Shown: piece after piece, positions 47,411 through 56,321 of the stretch | Numbering within the stretch: position 1 is the stretch's first letter | How the letters are laid out: each line of letters opens with the position of its first letter | Position numbers and translations under genes: made by a program | The notes under the pieces: generated by a model | The model's input: only the letters and a program-made list of their open reading frames with translations | Told to the model about the DNA's origin: nothing | The model's database searches: none | Origin: Mycobacterium heckeshornense | Lineage (GTDB): Bacteria > Actinomycetota > Actinomycetes > Mycobacteriales > Mycobacteriaceae | Direction of reading: 5' to 3' | Assembly: GCF_016592155.1 (NCBI RefSeq) | Contig: NZ_AP024237.1 | Coordinates: 1,240,001 to 1,304,000 of the forward strand | Length of the DNA stretch: 64,000 nt

Positions 47411-49186
47411 ATGAGCGACTACGACGTCGAGGCCGTCGACCGGCTGCCGTTCAGCACTCCCGAGAAGGCCGACCGCTACCGCACCGAGAACTACCAGGGG
47501 GCCGTCGGTCTCAACTGGTATCGCAGCGATCCGACGCTGCAGTTCACCATGTCCTACTACTTGCAGCCCGACGAGCTGGCCTTCGCCGAACCACACTTGA
47601 TTCGCATCGGCGAGCTGATGGGCGGCCCGGTGGCGCGGTGGGCCGAGGAAACCGACCGCAACCCGCCGCGGCTCGAGCGTTACGACCGGTGGGGCCACGA
47701 CATCAGCCGGGTAATCCAGCCGCACTCATTCACCGCGTCCAAGCGCGCCGTCCTCGATGCCCACCGGGCACTCAAAGACGACGCCCGGGAAGCCGGAGTT
47801 AATCCTGCGCTGCCGTTGTTCGCGTCCAACTACATGCTCAACCAGGCCGACATCGGCATGGGCTGCGCGCTGGGCACCGGCGCCAATATGGTCAAGGCGC
47901 TAGTCGCCGCCTACGCACCGCCCGACGTGCGCGAACACGTGCTGGCCAAATTCGAATCCGGCGAGTGGGAAGGGGAGACCGCGCAACTGCTGACCGAGCG
48001 GACCGGCGGCTCGGATCTCGGCGCGCTGGAAACTACCGCGACGCGGCACGGCGACGCGTGGCTGCTCAACGGGTTCAAGTGGTTTGCCTCTAACTGCGAC
48101 GGCAAGGTGTTCGTCGTCCTGGCCAAACCGGAAGGGGCGCCCGACTCGACCCGCGGCGTGGCAACTTTCCTGGTGCTTCGGACCCGCCGCGACGGCTCGG
48201 CCAACGGGGTGCGGATTCGCCGCCTCAAAGACAAGCTGGGCACGCGTTCGGTCGCCTCAGGTGAGATCGAATTCGTTGACGCCGAAGCATTTTTGCTGTC
48301 CGGGGAGCCTAATGTCGACGCTGGCCCGTCCGACGGCAAAGGGCTGGGCCGGATGATGGAGCTGACGAACGCGGCACGGCTGGGTATCGCATTGTTCGCG
48401 CTGGGCAACGCGCGCCGCGCCCTGGTGGAATCCCTGTGTTACGCGCGGGCGCGGCGCGCGTTCGGCGATGCACTGGTCGACAAGCCGCTGATGCGCCGCA
48501 AGCTCGCCGAAATGATCGTCGACGTCGAAGCCGCCCAAGCACTGGTCTTCGACTGCACCGGTTTTGCCAACCATCGCCAGCCAAGACCGGTGCGTCAGCG
48601 CATCGCCGTGCCGGTCACCAAGCTGAAGGTCTGCCGGCTGGGCATCACCATGGCCTCCGATGCGATCGAGATCCACGGCGGCAACGGCTACATCGAAAAC
48701 TGGCCGGTAGCCAGGCTTTTGCGCGACGCCCAGGTGAACACCATTTGGGAAGGTCCGGACCACATCCTCTGTCTGGACGTGCGGCGCGGCATCGAACGCG
48801 CTCGGGCGCACGAGCCGCTGTTGGCGCGCCTACACGACGCGATGGAGGTGTCCGACGACGACGACACCACCCGGCTGGTGCGCCGCCGCGTCGAGGACCT
48901 CGACGCGGCGATCACCGCGTGGGCCAAGCTGCCCGACAAGGTCGCCGAGTCGCGGCTGTTCGCGTTGACCCAATTCATGGGTGACGTGTACGCCGGGGCG
49001 CTGCTGACCGAACAGGCCGCCTGGGAGCGGGCCACCTCTCAGGCGGACCGCAAGGCGCTGATCGCCCAGCTATACGCGCAGCGCTACCTGGCCGATCGGG
49101 GCCCGCTTCGTGGCATCGACGCCGAAGGTGACGAGGCCATCGAGCGCTTCGGCGAACTCGCCGACGGTGCCCTGGCGATCGGCTGA
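47411..49186 (+). CDS. AidB-like acyl-CoA dehydrogenase
   Basis: 591 residues. LLTERTGGSDLGALETTA is the FAD/substrate signature of acyl-CoA dehydrogenases, MMELTNAARLGIALFALGNARRALVESLCYARARRAFG the central helix bundle, and DAIEIHGGNGYIENWPVARLLRDAQVNTIWEGPDHI the C-terminal signature. The extra N-terminal domain and long C-terminus, with the Ile-Trp-Glu-Gly-Pro-Asp-His motif, resemble the AidB subgroup, associated with alkylation response in E. coli. The substrate is unknown. It begins 22 nt after dapC; TAATAC lies nine bases before the ATG and may be an own -10. Confidence 0.85.
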   Translation: MSDYDVEAVDRLPFSTPEKADRYRTENYQGAVGLNWYRSDPTLQFTMSYYLQPDELAFAEPHLIRIGELMGGPVARWAEETDRNPPRLERYDRWGHDISRVIQPHSFTASKRAVLDAHRALKDDAREAGVNPALPLFASNYMLNQADIGMGCALGTGANMVKALVAAYAPPDVREHVLAKFESGEWEGETAQLLTERTGGSDLGALETTATRHGDAWLLNGFKWFASNCDGKVFVVLAKPEGAPDSTRGVATFLVLRTRRDGSANGVRIRRLKDKLGTRSVASGEIEFVDAEAFLLSGEPNVDAGPSDGKGLGRMMELTNAARLGIALFALGNARRALVESLCYARARRAFGDALVDKPLMRRKLAEMIVDVEAAQALVFDCTGFANHRQPRPVRQRIAVPVTKLKVCRLGITMASDAIEIHGGNGYIENWPVARLLRDAQVNTIWEGPDHILCLDVRRGIERARAHEPLLARLHDAMEVSDDDDTTRLVRRRVEDLDAAITAWAKLPDKVAESRLFALTQFMGDVYAGALLTEQAAWERATSQADRKALIAQLYAQRYLADRGPLRGIDAEGDEAIERFGELADGALAIG

Positions 49187-49223
49187 GCTTTCGGTCGGCT
49201 CCCCAATCAGGTAAGGATGTGTC

Positions 49224-51548
49224 GTGACCACATCGGCCCGCCGGGTGAGCGCACCGCTGTCGATTGGCGACGTCGCCAAGCGCGTCTTTCTCGGAAAGCC
49301 GCTGATCAGCGAACAGCTGACCACTGAAAGACTGTCGAATTCTGTTGCGCTGGGCGCTCTTTCGCCAGACGCGATCTCGTCTACCGCGTACGGTCCTGAA
49401 CAGATCATGATCGAGCTGCTGCCCCATGCCGGGCTGGCCGCGTTCGCGTTGCTCCTACCGATCACCGGTGTGATCCTGTTGATCCTCGTGCTGGTGGCCG
49501 CGTCGTACCGCCAAGTCGTGATGGCCTATACCCGGGCCGGCGGCTCCTACGTGGTGGCACGGGAGAACTTCGGGCCCCGGGTGGCTCAGATCGCAGCCGC
49601 CGCGCTGTTGATCGACTACGTGGTCACCGTGGCGGTGCAGTCGGCGGCGGGCACGGTGGCGGTGGTGTCGGCGATAACCGCTCTGGGCCCTTACAGCTTG
49701 GAAATCACTGTGGCTGTGGTGCTACTCATCTGTTACGCCAATCTGCGCGGGCTGCGCGAAGCCGGCCTGCCGTTCGCGGTGTCAACATACTCCTTCGTCA
49801 TCATGATCGCGCTGACGATCGTGACCGGCATCATCCGCGAAGCCTTCTGGGGCTTACCGACATACGATCCGCAGCATATTCCCGGAGCGATACCGGTCCA
49901 CCAGGGCAGCGGGCTGGTGATGGGCGCAACGATTCTGGTGTTGCTGCGCGCGTTCGCCAACGGCGGTTCGTCGCTGACCGGTGTGGAAGCGATTTCCAAC
50001 ACCGTCAATGTCTTTCGGAAGCCGCAGGGCCGCAACGCCCGTCACGTCCTGACGGCCATGGCGTGCATTCTGGGTTTTTTGCTGGCCGGTGTCGCCTACC
50101 TCACCCACGTCACCCACGCCACTCCGTATGTCGACGAATACCCATCGATGCTCTCCGAGGTCGCCCGCGCAGTCTTCGGCCACGGTGTGATCGGCAACGT
50201 CTTGTATTTCCTGGTTCAGGCGTCGACCGCCGCAATCCTATTCACCGGCGCCAACACCAGTTTCAATGGGTTTCCGGCACTGGCCAGTTTCGTTGCCGAG
50301 GACCGCTTTCTGCCGCGGCAGCTGACCAAACGCGGTCATCGCTTGGTGTTCTCCAACGGCATCATCACCCTCACCGCGCTGTCGGTGCTGCTGCTGGTGG
50401 TCACCGGCGGCTCGGTCAACGCGCTGGTGCCGTTTTACGCCATCGGCGTGTTCACCGGGTTTGCCATGGCCGGTTACGGGATGACCAAACACCATCTGAG
50501 CCACCGCGAACCCGGCTGGCGGCACAAGCTGGCGATCAACCTCTCCGCGGGGATCCTGTCGACGATCATCGTCGGGATCTTCGCGGTGGCGAAATTCACC
50601 GAGGGGGCCTGGCTGGTGGTCGTCGTCTTCCCGGTGCTGGTGTTCGTGCTGATCCGGCTGAATCGGGAATACCGCGCAGAGGCCGCCATTTTGGAGATGT
50701 TCCGCACCGATCGTCCCGAGCTGGTGAAATACGCGCGGCATCGGGTGTTCGTGTTTGTCAGCTCCGTTGATCTCGCGGTTCTCGAGGCACTGCGATACGG
50801 CAAAGGGCTGCGTGCCGATGAGCTGATCGCGGTGCACTTCATGGTCGACGCCGCGCACGCCGCGCAGTTACGGAAGCGCTGGGATCTTTTCGACCTCGAC
50901 ACCCGGCTGCGGGTGGTGGACTGCCCGGATCGGCAGCTTAACCGGGCAGCGCAAGAGTTAGTGCTGCGGGCGCTAAGCGAGCACCCGGATACCAATGTGA
51001 CGGTGCTGTTGCCGCGCCGAACGTATGCCCCGCTGCTGGGACGGCTGCTTCATGACCGCACCGCGGACAAAATCGCCCGGGCGATCAGCCGGATTCCCGA
51101 CGCGGCGGCGACGATCGTGCCCTATGACGTGCAGTCGCGGATCGCCGAAGCGTTCCCCGACCTCATCGAACAGCGGATCGCACGAGCGCTCGACAAAGTC
51201 GAGGCGTGGGTGTCACGTGGCGAAGAAGAGACCGTCGACGAATACGAACACCCGGAGCGGCCGCCGGTGGTCATCCCCATCGGGGGTTTGATCGAGGGCC
51301 AGCGGGCCACCATCGAAGGACGAGTCAGCCAAGTCGAGGACATCACCAAGCGCCGGCGTACTTTTCGCTGGATCGTCGTCGGCGACGACAGTGGTGACAT
51401 CGCCATCACGTTTCATCCCGGGCAGGGCGGCGATATTCAGCCCGGCCAACTGCTGCGGGTTACGGGCAAGGTACGCCGAAGCGGAGGCAGCCCGTTGTCG
51501 ATGGTCGACCCGGTGTATCACGTCGTTCGACAACCGGAACAAGCCTAA
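49224..51548 (+). CDS. KimA-like APC-family potassium/amino-acid permease with C-terminal OB-fold
   Basis: 774 residues. Residues 35-480 form about 12 membrane helices of the APC superfamily, with LGALSPDAISSTAYGPEQIM matching the KimA/YdaO-type first helix. A cytosolic domain (about 500-680; KYARHRVFVFVSSVDLAVLEALRYGKGL, PDTNVTVLLPRRTYAPLLGRLLHDRT) corresponds to the regulatory C-terminal domain of KimA transporters. An additional segment (about 690-770; GGLIEGQRATIEGRVSQVED, DDSGDIAITFHPGQGG, GQLLRVTGKVRRSGG) looks like an OB-fold nucleic-acid-binding strand set. AAGGA precedes the GTG by 7 nt. Transport of K+ is inferred from similarity only. Confidence 0.82.
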   Translation: MTTSARRVSAPLSIGDVAKRVFLGKPLISEQLTTERLSNSVALGALSPDAISSTAYGPEQIMIELLPHAGLAAFALLLPITGVILLILVLVAASYRQVVMAYTRAGGSYVVARENFGPRVAQIAAAALLIDYVVTVAVQSAAGTVAVVSAITALGPYSLEITVAVVLLICYANLRGLREAGLPFAVSTYSFVIMIALTIVTGIIREAFWGLPTYDPQHIPGAIPVHQGSGLVMGATILVLLRAFANGGSSLTGVEAISNTVNVFRKPQGRNARHVLTAMACILGFLLAGVAYLTHVTHATPYVDEYPSMLSEVARAVFGHGVIGNVLYFLVQASTAAILFTGANTSFNGFPALASFVAEDRFLPRQLTKRGHRLVFSNGIITLTALSVLLLVVTGGSVNALVPFYAIGVFTGFAMAGYGMTKHHLSHREPGWRHKLAINLSAGILSTIIVGIFAVAKFTEGAWLVVVVFPVLVFVLIRLNREYRAEAAILEMFRTDRPELVKYARHRVFVFVSSVDLAVLEALRYGKGLRADELIAVHFMVDAAHAAQLRKRWDLFDLDTRLRVVDCPDRQLNRAAQELVLRALSEHPDTNVTVLLPRRTYAPLLGRLLHDRTADKIARAISRIPDAAATIVPYDVQSRIAEAFPDLIEQRIARALDKVEAWVSRGEEETVDEYEHPERPPVVIPIGGLIEGQRATIEGRVSQVEDITKRRRTFRWIVVGDDSGDIAITFHPGQGGDIQPGQLLRVTGKVRRSGGSPLSMVDPVYHVVRQPEQA

Positions 51549-51723
51549 CGACTGCCCATCATCCTGTCGTGGGTCGACGCCGTCACCCAAAGAGCGCCAG
51601 CCGAGCCCGGTCGGCAGCTCTAAGGCTGGCTCACCCCGGCGCCCGCTGTTCCGGCCGGCGGATGATTAGATTCCTGAGCCAGTGGTTTCGGGTCGTGCGT
51701 GCCATCGTGAGGAGGGAGCGACG

Positions 51724-53040
51724 TTGAAGCGGATCGCCGCGGTGTTGGTCTCGCTAGCCGGATTGGCCTTTGCCGCCAACGGTTATCGCCCACTGAGCAA
51801 GCGCGGCTACCCCTCGCTCTTTGCGTTCGCCTATGGCTTGTTCGCCTCCGAACTTCCGCTGCAGATGCTCGGCGCTCATCTGGCGGCGATCGCGGTGATG
51901 TCGCGGCGCCTGCCACCGTGGCTGCGCTGGTTGAACTGGGCAGTGTCGGGCATCTCGTGGCTGGGCCTGCTGGGGTTGCATCGCATCGCCCGCACGGCCA
52001 ACGTGCCGCTGACGGCGGCACTGGACGAAGGCCTGGGCAGCGAGCGTCGCACCGACTCCGCCGATCTGTGGACGAAGCCGGCGGGCGCAGGTACCGCCAA
52101 GAACCCCGGCGTCGTGCGCATGTTCCGGATCTACCGCGACTACGCCCACGACACCGACATCAGCTATGGCCCATATGGTCGCCGGAACTACCTCGACATC
52201 TGGCGGCGTCCGGATCTGGACCGGGATGCGCGGGCGCCGGTGCTGTTGCAGGTTCCCGGCGGCGCGTGGATGGTCGGCAGCAAACGCCAACAGGCGTACC
52301 CGTTGATGAGTCATCTGGCCGAGCTGGGCTGGGTGTGCGTCGCGATCAACTATCGGCTCAGCCCACGCTCGACCTGGCCGGACCACATTGTCGACGTCAA
52401 ACGCGCGCTGGCGTGGACCAAGGCGCATATCGCTGAATACGGCGGAGATCCGGACTGGATCGCCATCACCGGCGGTTCGGCGGGTGGGCACCTGTCAGCA
52501 TTGGCTGCCTTGACCGCGAATCGGCCACAGTTTCAACCCGGTTTCGAAGACGCCGACACCAGCGTGCGGGCTGCAGTGCCGTTTTACGGTGTGTACGACT
52601 TCAGCCGAACCGACCGCTCGCTGCACCCGCTCATGCCGGCAACGTTGGGCAAGTACGTGTTCAAGATCAGCCGGGGGGAAATCGCCGAAGCGTTTTACGC
52701 CGCTTCCCCGATTACCTACGTTTCGCCTGACGCACCACCGTTTTTTGTGTTGCACGGTCGCAACGATTCGTTGATCCCGGTCGAGCAGGCTCGCAGCTTC
52801 ACGGAGCGACTGCGCGAGGTCAGCCGCCAGCCGGTCGTGTACGCCGAGTTGCCGTTCGCGCAGCACGCGTTCGACATCTTCGGGTCTGCTCGCGCCGCGC
52901 ATGCCGCGGTCGCCGTGGAACAGTTTCTCGCAGAGATCTACTGTCGTTCGACCGCTCGCAGTCCCAGCGCGAACAGCAGCCGTACATCGGGATCCGCCAG
53001 CGACGTCGACAACAGCTTCTCGATCCGGCGGATCCGGTAG
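51724..53040 (+). CDS. Membrane-anchored alpha/beta hydrolase (carboxylesterase/lipase type)
   Basis: 438 residues from TTG 51724 (GGAGGGAG at 5-6 nt). The N-terminal 110 residues carry about three hydrophobic segments. The hydrolase domain has oxyanion-hole QVPGGAWMVGSKR, the nucleophile elbow ITGGSAGGHLSAL, Asp in HGRNDSLIPVEQ and His in FAQHAFDIFG. The domain looks complete at about residue 405 (AVEQFLAEIY). The remaining 33 residues are Ser/Arg-rich and overlap the convergent pruC gene by 103 bases, so the original stop seems to have been lost. It follows the permease by 175 nt of sequence with no feature that I recognise. Confidence 0.85.
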   Translation: MKRIAAVLVSLAGLAFAANGYRPLSKRGYPSLFAFAYGLFASELPLQMLGAHLAAIAVMSRRLPPWLRWLNWAVSGISWLGLLGLHRIARTANVPLTAALDEGLGSERRTDSADLWTKPAGAGTAKNPGVVRMFRIYRDYAHDTDISYGPYGRRNYLDIWRRPDLDRDARAPVLLQVPGGAWMVGSKRQQAYPLMSHLAELGWVCVAINYRLSPRSTWPDHIVDVKRALAWTKAHIAEYGGDPDWIAITGGSAGGHLSALAALTANRPQFQPGFEDADTSVRAAVPFYGVYDFSRTDRSLHPLMPATLGKYVFKISRGEIAEAFYAASPITYVSPDAPPFFVLHGRNDSLIPVEQARSFTERLREVSRQPVVYAELPFAQHAFDIFGSARAAHAAVAVEQFLAEIYCRSTARSPSANSSRTSGSASDVDNSFSIRRIR

Positions 53041-54533
53041 CGCACCGTGTTGGGATGCACGTGCAGCCGCTGCGCCGCAACGGCGATATCACCGAAGCTG
53101 TCCAGATAAACCCGTAACGTTCGGGCCAGCACCGCATCCCGCGCACACAGCGCGCGCACTCGGGGATCCACGAGTCGCTGGTCGGCGCTGACGAGCCCTA
53201 CGATTTCATCCAGCAGCACCGTGGTGCGGGCCTCGGCAACCGACGTCACCTGACCGACCACATGCGGATGACGCTCGGCGGTGTCGAGCACCCGGTCAAC
53301 CTCTGTCCGTGCCGCCGCGGCCCCGCCCAATCCGGCGACCGGTGCCGCGATGACCGCCTGCATCTGCACGCCAAGCTCGGCACGCAGAGTGTCGATCGTG
53401 CCGCGAATCCACGACGTCACCGACGGCGGCTTGGCGACATGCGGAAACAGCACGTAAATACGGCCACCTTTCGATGTGACCTGAGCGTCTACGCGAAAAG
53501 CACTGGCGCTCAATGCCACAACATCGGGCAACCGCGCATGATGACCAGCTGCGTGGAAGCCGATCACCGCCGCGTTGCCGTCGGCGACAACGCCCAGTTC
53601 GCGCGCCAAGTCGGCGACGCCGAGCGAATCGCTGTCGGCCAGGCCCAGCAGTTGCTGCACCCGCAGCGCGTGTGTCGAGGGCCGGGCTGCGAGCCTCGAC
53701 ATGATCCGCGCGGCCAGCACCGCAGCGCCGCGCAGCACGTCTTCGGCGTCATCGGCTAAGGCCCGAGATCCTTGTTGCACCCAAATCGTGCCCGCGAAAG
53801 CTGGTGGCCGGCGGTCATTTTCTGGCGGGTGGTGAATCCCGATGGCCAACCGCGGTCGCAAACCCAGTTCCGGGCGCGCGGCGACACGCACCACCTCACC
53901 GCTGGTATGGAGCGCGTCGAAGATGCCCCATCGGCTGATCCACTCCAGGTGCTCGGGCGGGCCGGCGCGACCGAGAATGGACAGCCGCCGCAGCTCATCG
54001 GCCTCGTCGTTGGAGGCCGAGTAAGCCAGCACGTGCGACTGCTCGTCTTCGATGCTGACCATGCCGTGGACGCGGTCAGCGATGGACTGCGCCAGACCGA
54101 ACAAGTCGGTGTCCGAGTCCGAGAACGGGTCGGCTCGGTCGCGGTGATGGTCGAGGACGTGATTGACCAACCGGTACAGCCGTTCCCAGCGAGCGCGGGG
54201 CTCCACGGCCACCACCGCGATCCCGGCGGCGACCGCATGCGCCACCAGGGCAGCCGACGGTTTCTTGACGAAGACGGCCACCGGGGCCCGCGTCGCCGGT
54301 CCGCTGGTTTGGCGGTCGATCCAGTGCAGCGCCTGCTGCTCCGTAATGCCGAGCAGGAAGAATAGGTCGGCCGCATCGGCACCCATCGACAGGCCAAGCC
54401 GCACATCGTCGGCATCGATCAGCGCTGCCGAGGCCACCGCCAGGTCGAGGCCACGCGGCGCGTCCACGAGGCTCACCATCGTGGCGTCCAGGGCGAGCAG
54501 CAGCCGACCCAAGCCCACACCGGCCGCCCCCAT
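52938..54533 (-). CDS. pruC: PucR-family regulator PruC (activator of proline utilisation)
   Basis: 531 residues. The C-terminal PucR helix-turn-helix DIAVAAQRLHVHPNTVRYRIRRIEKLLS (about residues 490-517) is diagnostic, preceded by a GGDEF-like regulatory domain and an N-terminal sensory region. The gene is divergent from pruA with 83 nt between starts, and mirrors M. tuberculosis Rv1186c, which activates the pruAB genes. The activator site should lie in 54534-54616. Its 3' end overlaps the esterase by 103 bases. Confidence 0.9.
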   Translation of the reverse strand: MGAAGVGLGRLLLALDATMVSLVDAPRGLDLAVASAALIDADDVRLGLSMGADAADLFFLLGITEQQALHWIDRQTSGPATRAPVAVFVKKPSAALVAHAVAAGIAVVAVEPRARWERLYRLVNHVLDHHRDRADPFSDSDTDLFGLAQSIADRVHGMVSIEDEQSHVLAYSASNDEADELRRLSILGRAGPPEHLEWISRWGIFDALHTSGEVVRVAARPELGLRPRLAIGIHHPPENDRRPPAFAGTIWVQQGSRALADDAEDVLRGAAVLAARIMSRLAARPSTHALRVQQLLGLADSDSLGVADLARELGVVADGNAAVIGFHAAGHHARLPDVVALSASAFRVDAQVTSKGGRIYVLFPHVAKPPSVTSWIRGTIDTLRAELGVQMQAVIAAPVAGLGGAAAARTEVDRVLDTAERHPHVVGQVTSVAEARTTVLLDEIVGLVSADQRLVDPRVRALCARDAVLARTLRVYLDSFGDIAVAAQRLHVHPNTVRYRIRRIEKLLSTSLADPDVRLLFALGLRAVERQ

Positions 54534-54616
54534 GTTGTCTGATCCTACTACGAATTGCTATCAGCTTTATTCGATCCGCCAAGCATTTGGAGCGGGCGGA
54601 GGGGGATTCTGGCTGC

Positions 54617-56248
54617 ATGGACGCCGTCACCGAGGTACCGGTACCGGCCAACGAGCCGGTCCACGACTACGCACCCGATTCGCCGGAACGCGCCCGGCTG
54701 CGTGCACAACTGAGCGCACTGGCCGGCCACGCGATCGACCTCCCACACGTCATAGCCGGCCGCCACCGGATGGGCGACGGTGAACGCATCGACGTCGTCC
54801 AGCCGCACCGGCACGCGCACAAGCTGGGCACGCTCACCAACGCCACCCACGCCGATGCTGCAGCCGCGATCGAGGCGGCGATAGCGGCCAAGAACAGCTG
54901 GGCCGCGACGCCTTTCGACGAGCGCGCCGCGGTCTTTCTGCGCGCCGCCGAGCTGCTGGCCGGGCCGTGGCGGGAAAAGATCGCCGCCGCCACCATGCTC
55001 GGACAGTCGAAAACCGCATATCAAGCCGAGATCGACGCACCCTGTGAGCTGATCGACTTCTGGCGGTTCAATGTCGCGTTCGCCCGCCAGATCCTGGCGC
55101 AGCAGCCATTCAGCGCACCGGGCGAGTGGAATCGGATGGATTACCGTCCGCTGGAGGGCTTCGTCTATGCGATCACGCCGTTCAATTTCTCCTCAATAGC
55201 CGGCAATTTGCCGACCGCACCAGCGCTGATGGGCAACACCGTGGTGTGGAAGCCGTCGATCACCCAAACCCTGGCGGCCTATCTGACCATGCAGCTGCTG
55301 GAGGCCGCCGGGCTGCCGCCCGGGGTGATCAACCTGGTGACCGGCGATGGTTACGCGGTTTCCGATGTGGCACTGGCTGATCCACGGCTAGCCGGTATCC
55401 ACTTCACCGGGTCGACGGCCACGTTCCAGCATTTGTGGCGCGAAGTGGGGGCCAACATCGCCCGCTACCTCAGCTACCCGAGGCTGGTGGGGGAGACCGG
55501 CGGCAAGGACTTCGTCCTTGCGCACCCATCGGCGCGACCGGACGTCCTGCGCACCGCGCTGATCCGCGGCGCGTTCGACTACCAGGGCCAGAAGTGCTCG
55601 GCGGCGTCGCGGGCCTTCATCGCCCGCTCGGTGTGGCAACAGATGGGCGACGACTTTCTCGCCGCCACCGCAGAATTGCGGTACGGCGATGTCACGGATT
55701 TGTCCAACTACGGTGGGGCATTGATCGATCGGCGCGCATTCACCAAGAACGTTAATGCCATTGAACGGGCCAAAAGCGCATCCGGTGTCACGATCGCGGT
55801 CGGCGGTGAATACGACGACAGCGAGGGCTATTTCGTACGACCCACGGTGCTGCTTGGCGACGACCCTACCGACGAGGCCTTCGCTATGGAGTACTTCGGG
55901 CCGATCTTGGCGGTGCACGTCTATCCCGACGACGACTACCAGCGGATCCTCGAGGTCATCGACCACGGCTCGCGTTACGCATTGACCGGCGCGGTGATCG
56001 CCGACGACCGTCAAGCGGTGTTGGCGGCGCAGCAGCGGCTGCGGTTCGCGGCCGGAAACTTCTACGTCAACGACAAGCCCACCGCAGCGGTGGTGGGCCG
56101 TCAGCCGTTCGGCGGTTCGCGGGGCTCGGGCACTAACGACAAAGCAGGGTCGCCGCTGAATCTGTTGCGGTGGACGTCGGCGCGCTCGATCAAGGAGACA
56201 TTTGTCCCGGCCACCGATCACCGCTATCCACACATGGCGGCCGAGTGA
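54617..56248 (+). CDS. rocA: 1-pyrroline-5-carboxylate dehydrogenase PruA/RocA
   Basis: 543 residues, the expected length. It oxidises P5C/glutamate semialdehyde to glutamate with NAD+. ALDH motifs: FSSIAGNLPTAPALMGNTVVWKPS, the catalytic Glu in RLVGETGGKDFV and the Cys in DYQGQKCSAASRAF. YFGPILAVHVYPDD and FYVNDKPTAAVVGRQPFGG close the fold. ATG 54617 is chosen (MDAVTEVPVPANEP); ten further codons upstream are open but implausible. The stop TGA overlaps an ATG (TGATG), where a repeat has been inserted before pruB. Confidence 0.95.
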   Translation: MDAVTEVPVPANEPVHDYAPDSPERARLRAQLSALAGHAIDLPHVIAGRHRMGDGERIDVVQPHRHAHKLGTLTNATHADAAAAIEAAIAAKNSWAATPFDERAAVFLRAAELLAGPWREKIAAATMLGQSKTAYQAEIDAPCELIDFWRFNVAFARQILAQQPFSAPGEWNRMDYRPLEGFVYAITPFNFSSIAGNLPTAPALMGNTVVWKPSITQTLAAYLTMQLLEAAGLPPGVINLVTGDGYAVSDVALADPRLAGIHFTGSTATFQHLWREVGANIARYLSYPRLVGETGGKDFVLAHPSARPDVLRTALIRGAFDYQGQKCSAASRAFIARSVWQQMGDDFLAATAELRYGDVTDLSNYGGALIDRRAFTKNVNAIERAKSASGVTIAVGGEYDDSEGYFVRPTVLLGDDPTDEAFAMEYFGPILAVHVYPDDDYQRILEVIDHGSRYALTGAVIADDRQAVLAAQQRLRFAAGNFYVNDKPTAAVVGRQPFGGSRGSGTNDKAGSPLNLLRWTSARSIKETFVPATDHRYPHMAAE

Positions 56249-56320
56249 TGCCGGGGCGATCGCCAGCGCGGCGTAGCCGGGCGCAGCGGGTCGCCCCCAT
56301 TGAACCGGGGCGATCGCCAG
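56249..56320 (+). repeat. MIRU-like repeat at the rocA-putA junction
   Basis: CCGGGGCGATCGCCAG occurs at 56251-56266 and again at 56305-56320, a 16-bp direct repeat with a 54-bp period; GGCGATCGCC inside it is palindromic. The unit starts right at the TGATG stop/start overlap of rocA, the classic insertion context of mycobacterial interspersed repetitive units. The intervening sequence (GCGCGGCGTAGCCGGGCGCA and following) resembles MIRU sequences as I recall them. Confidence 0.55.
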
Positions 56321-56321
56321 G

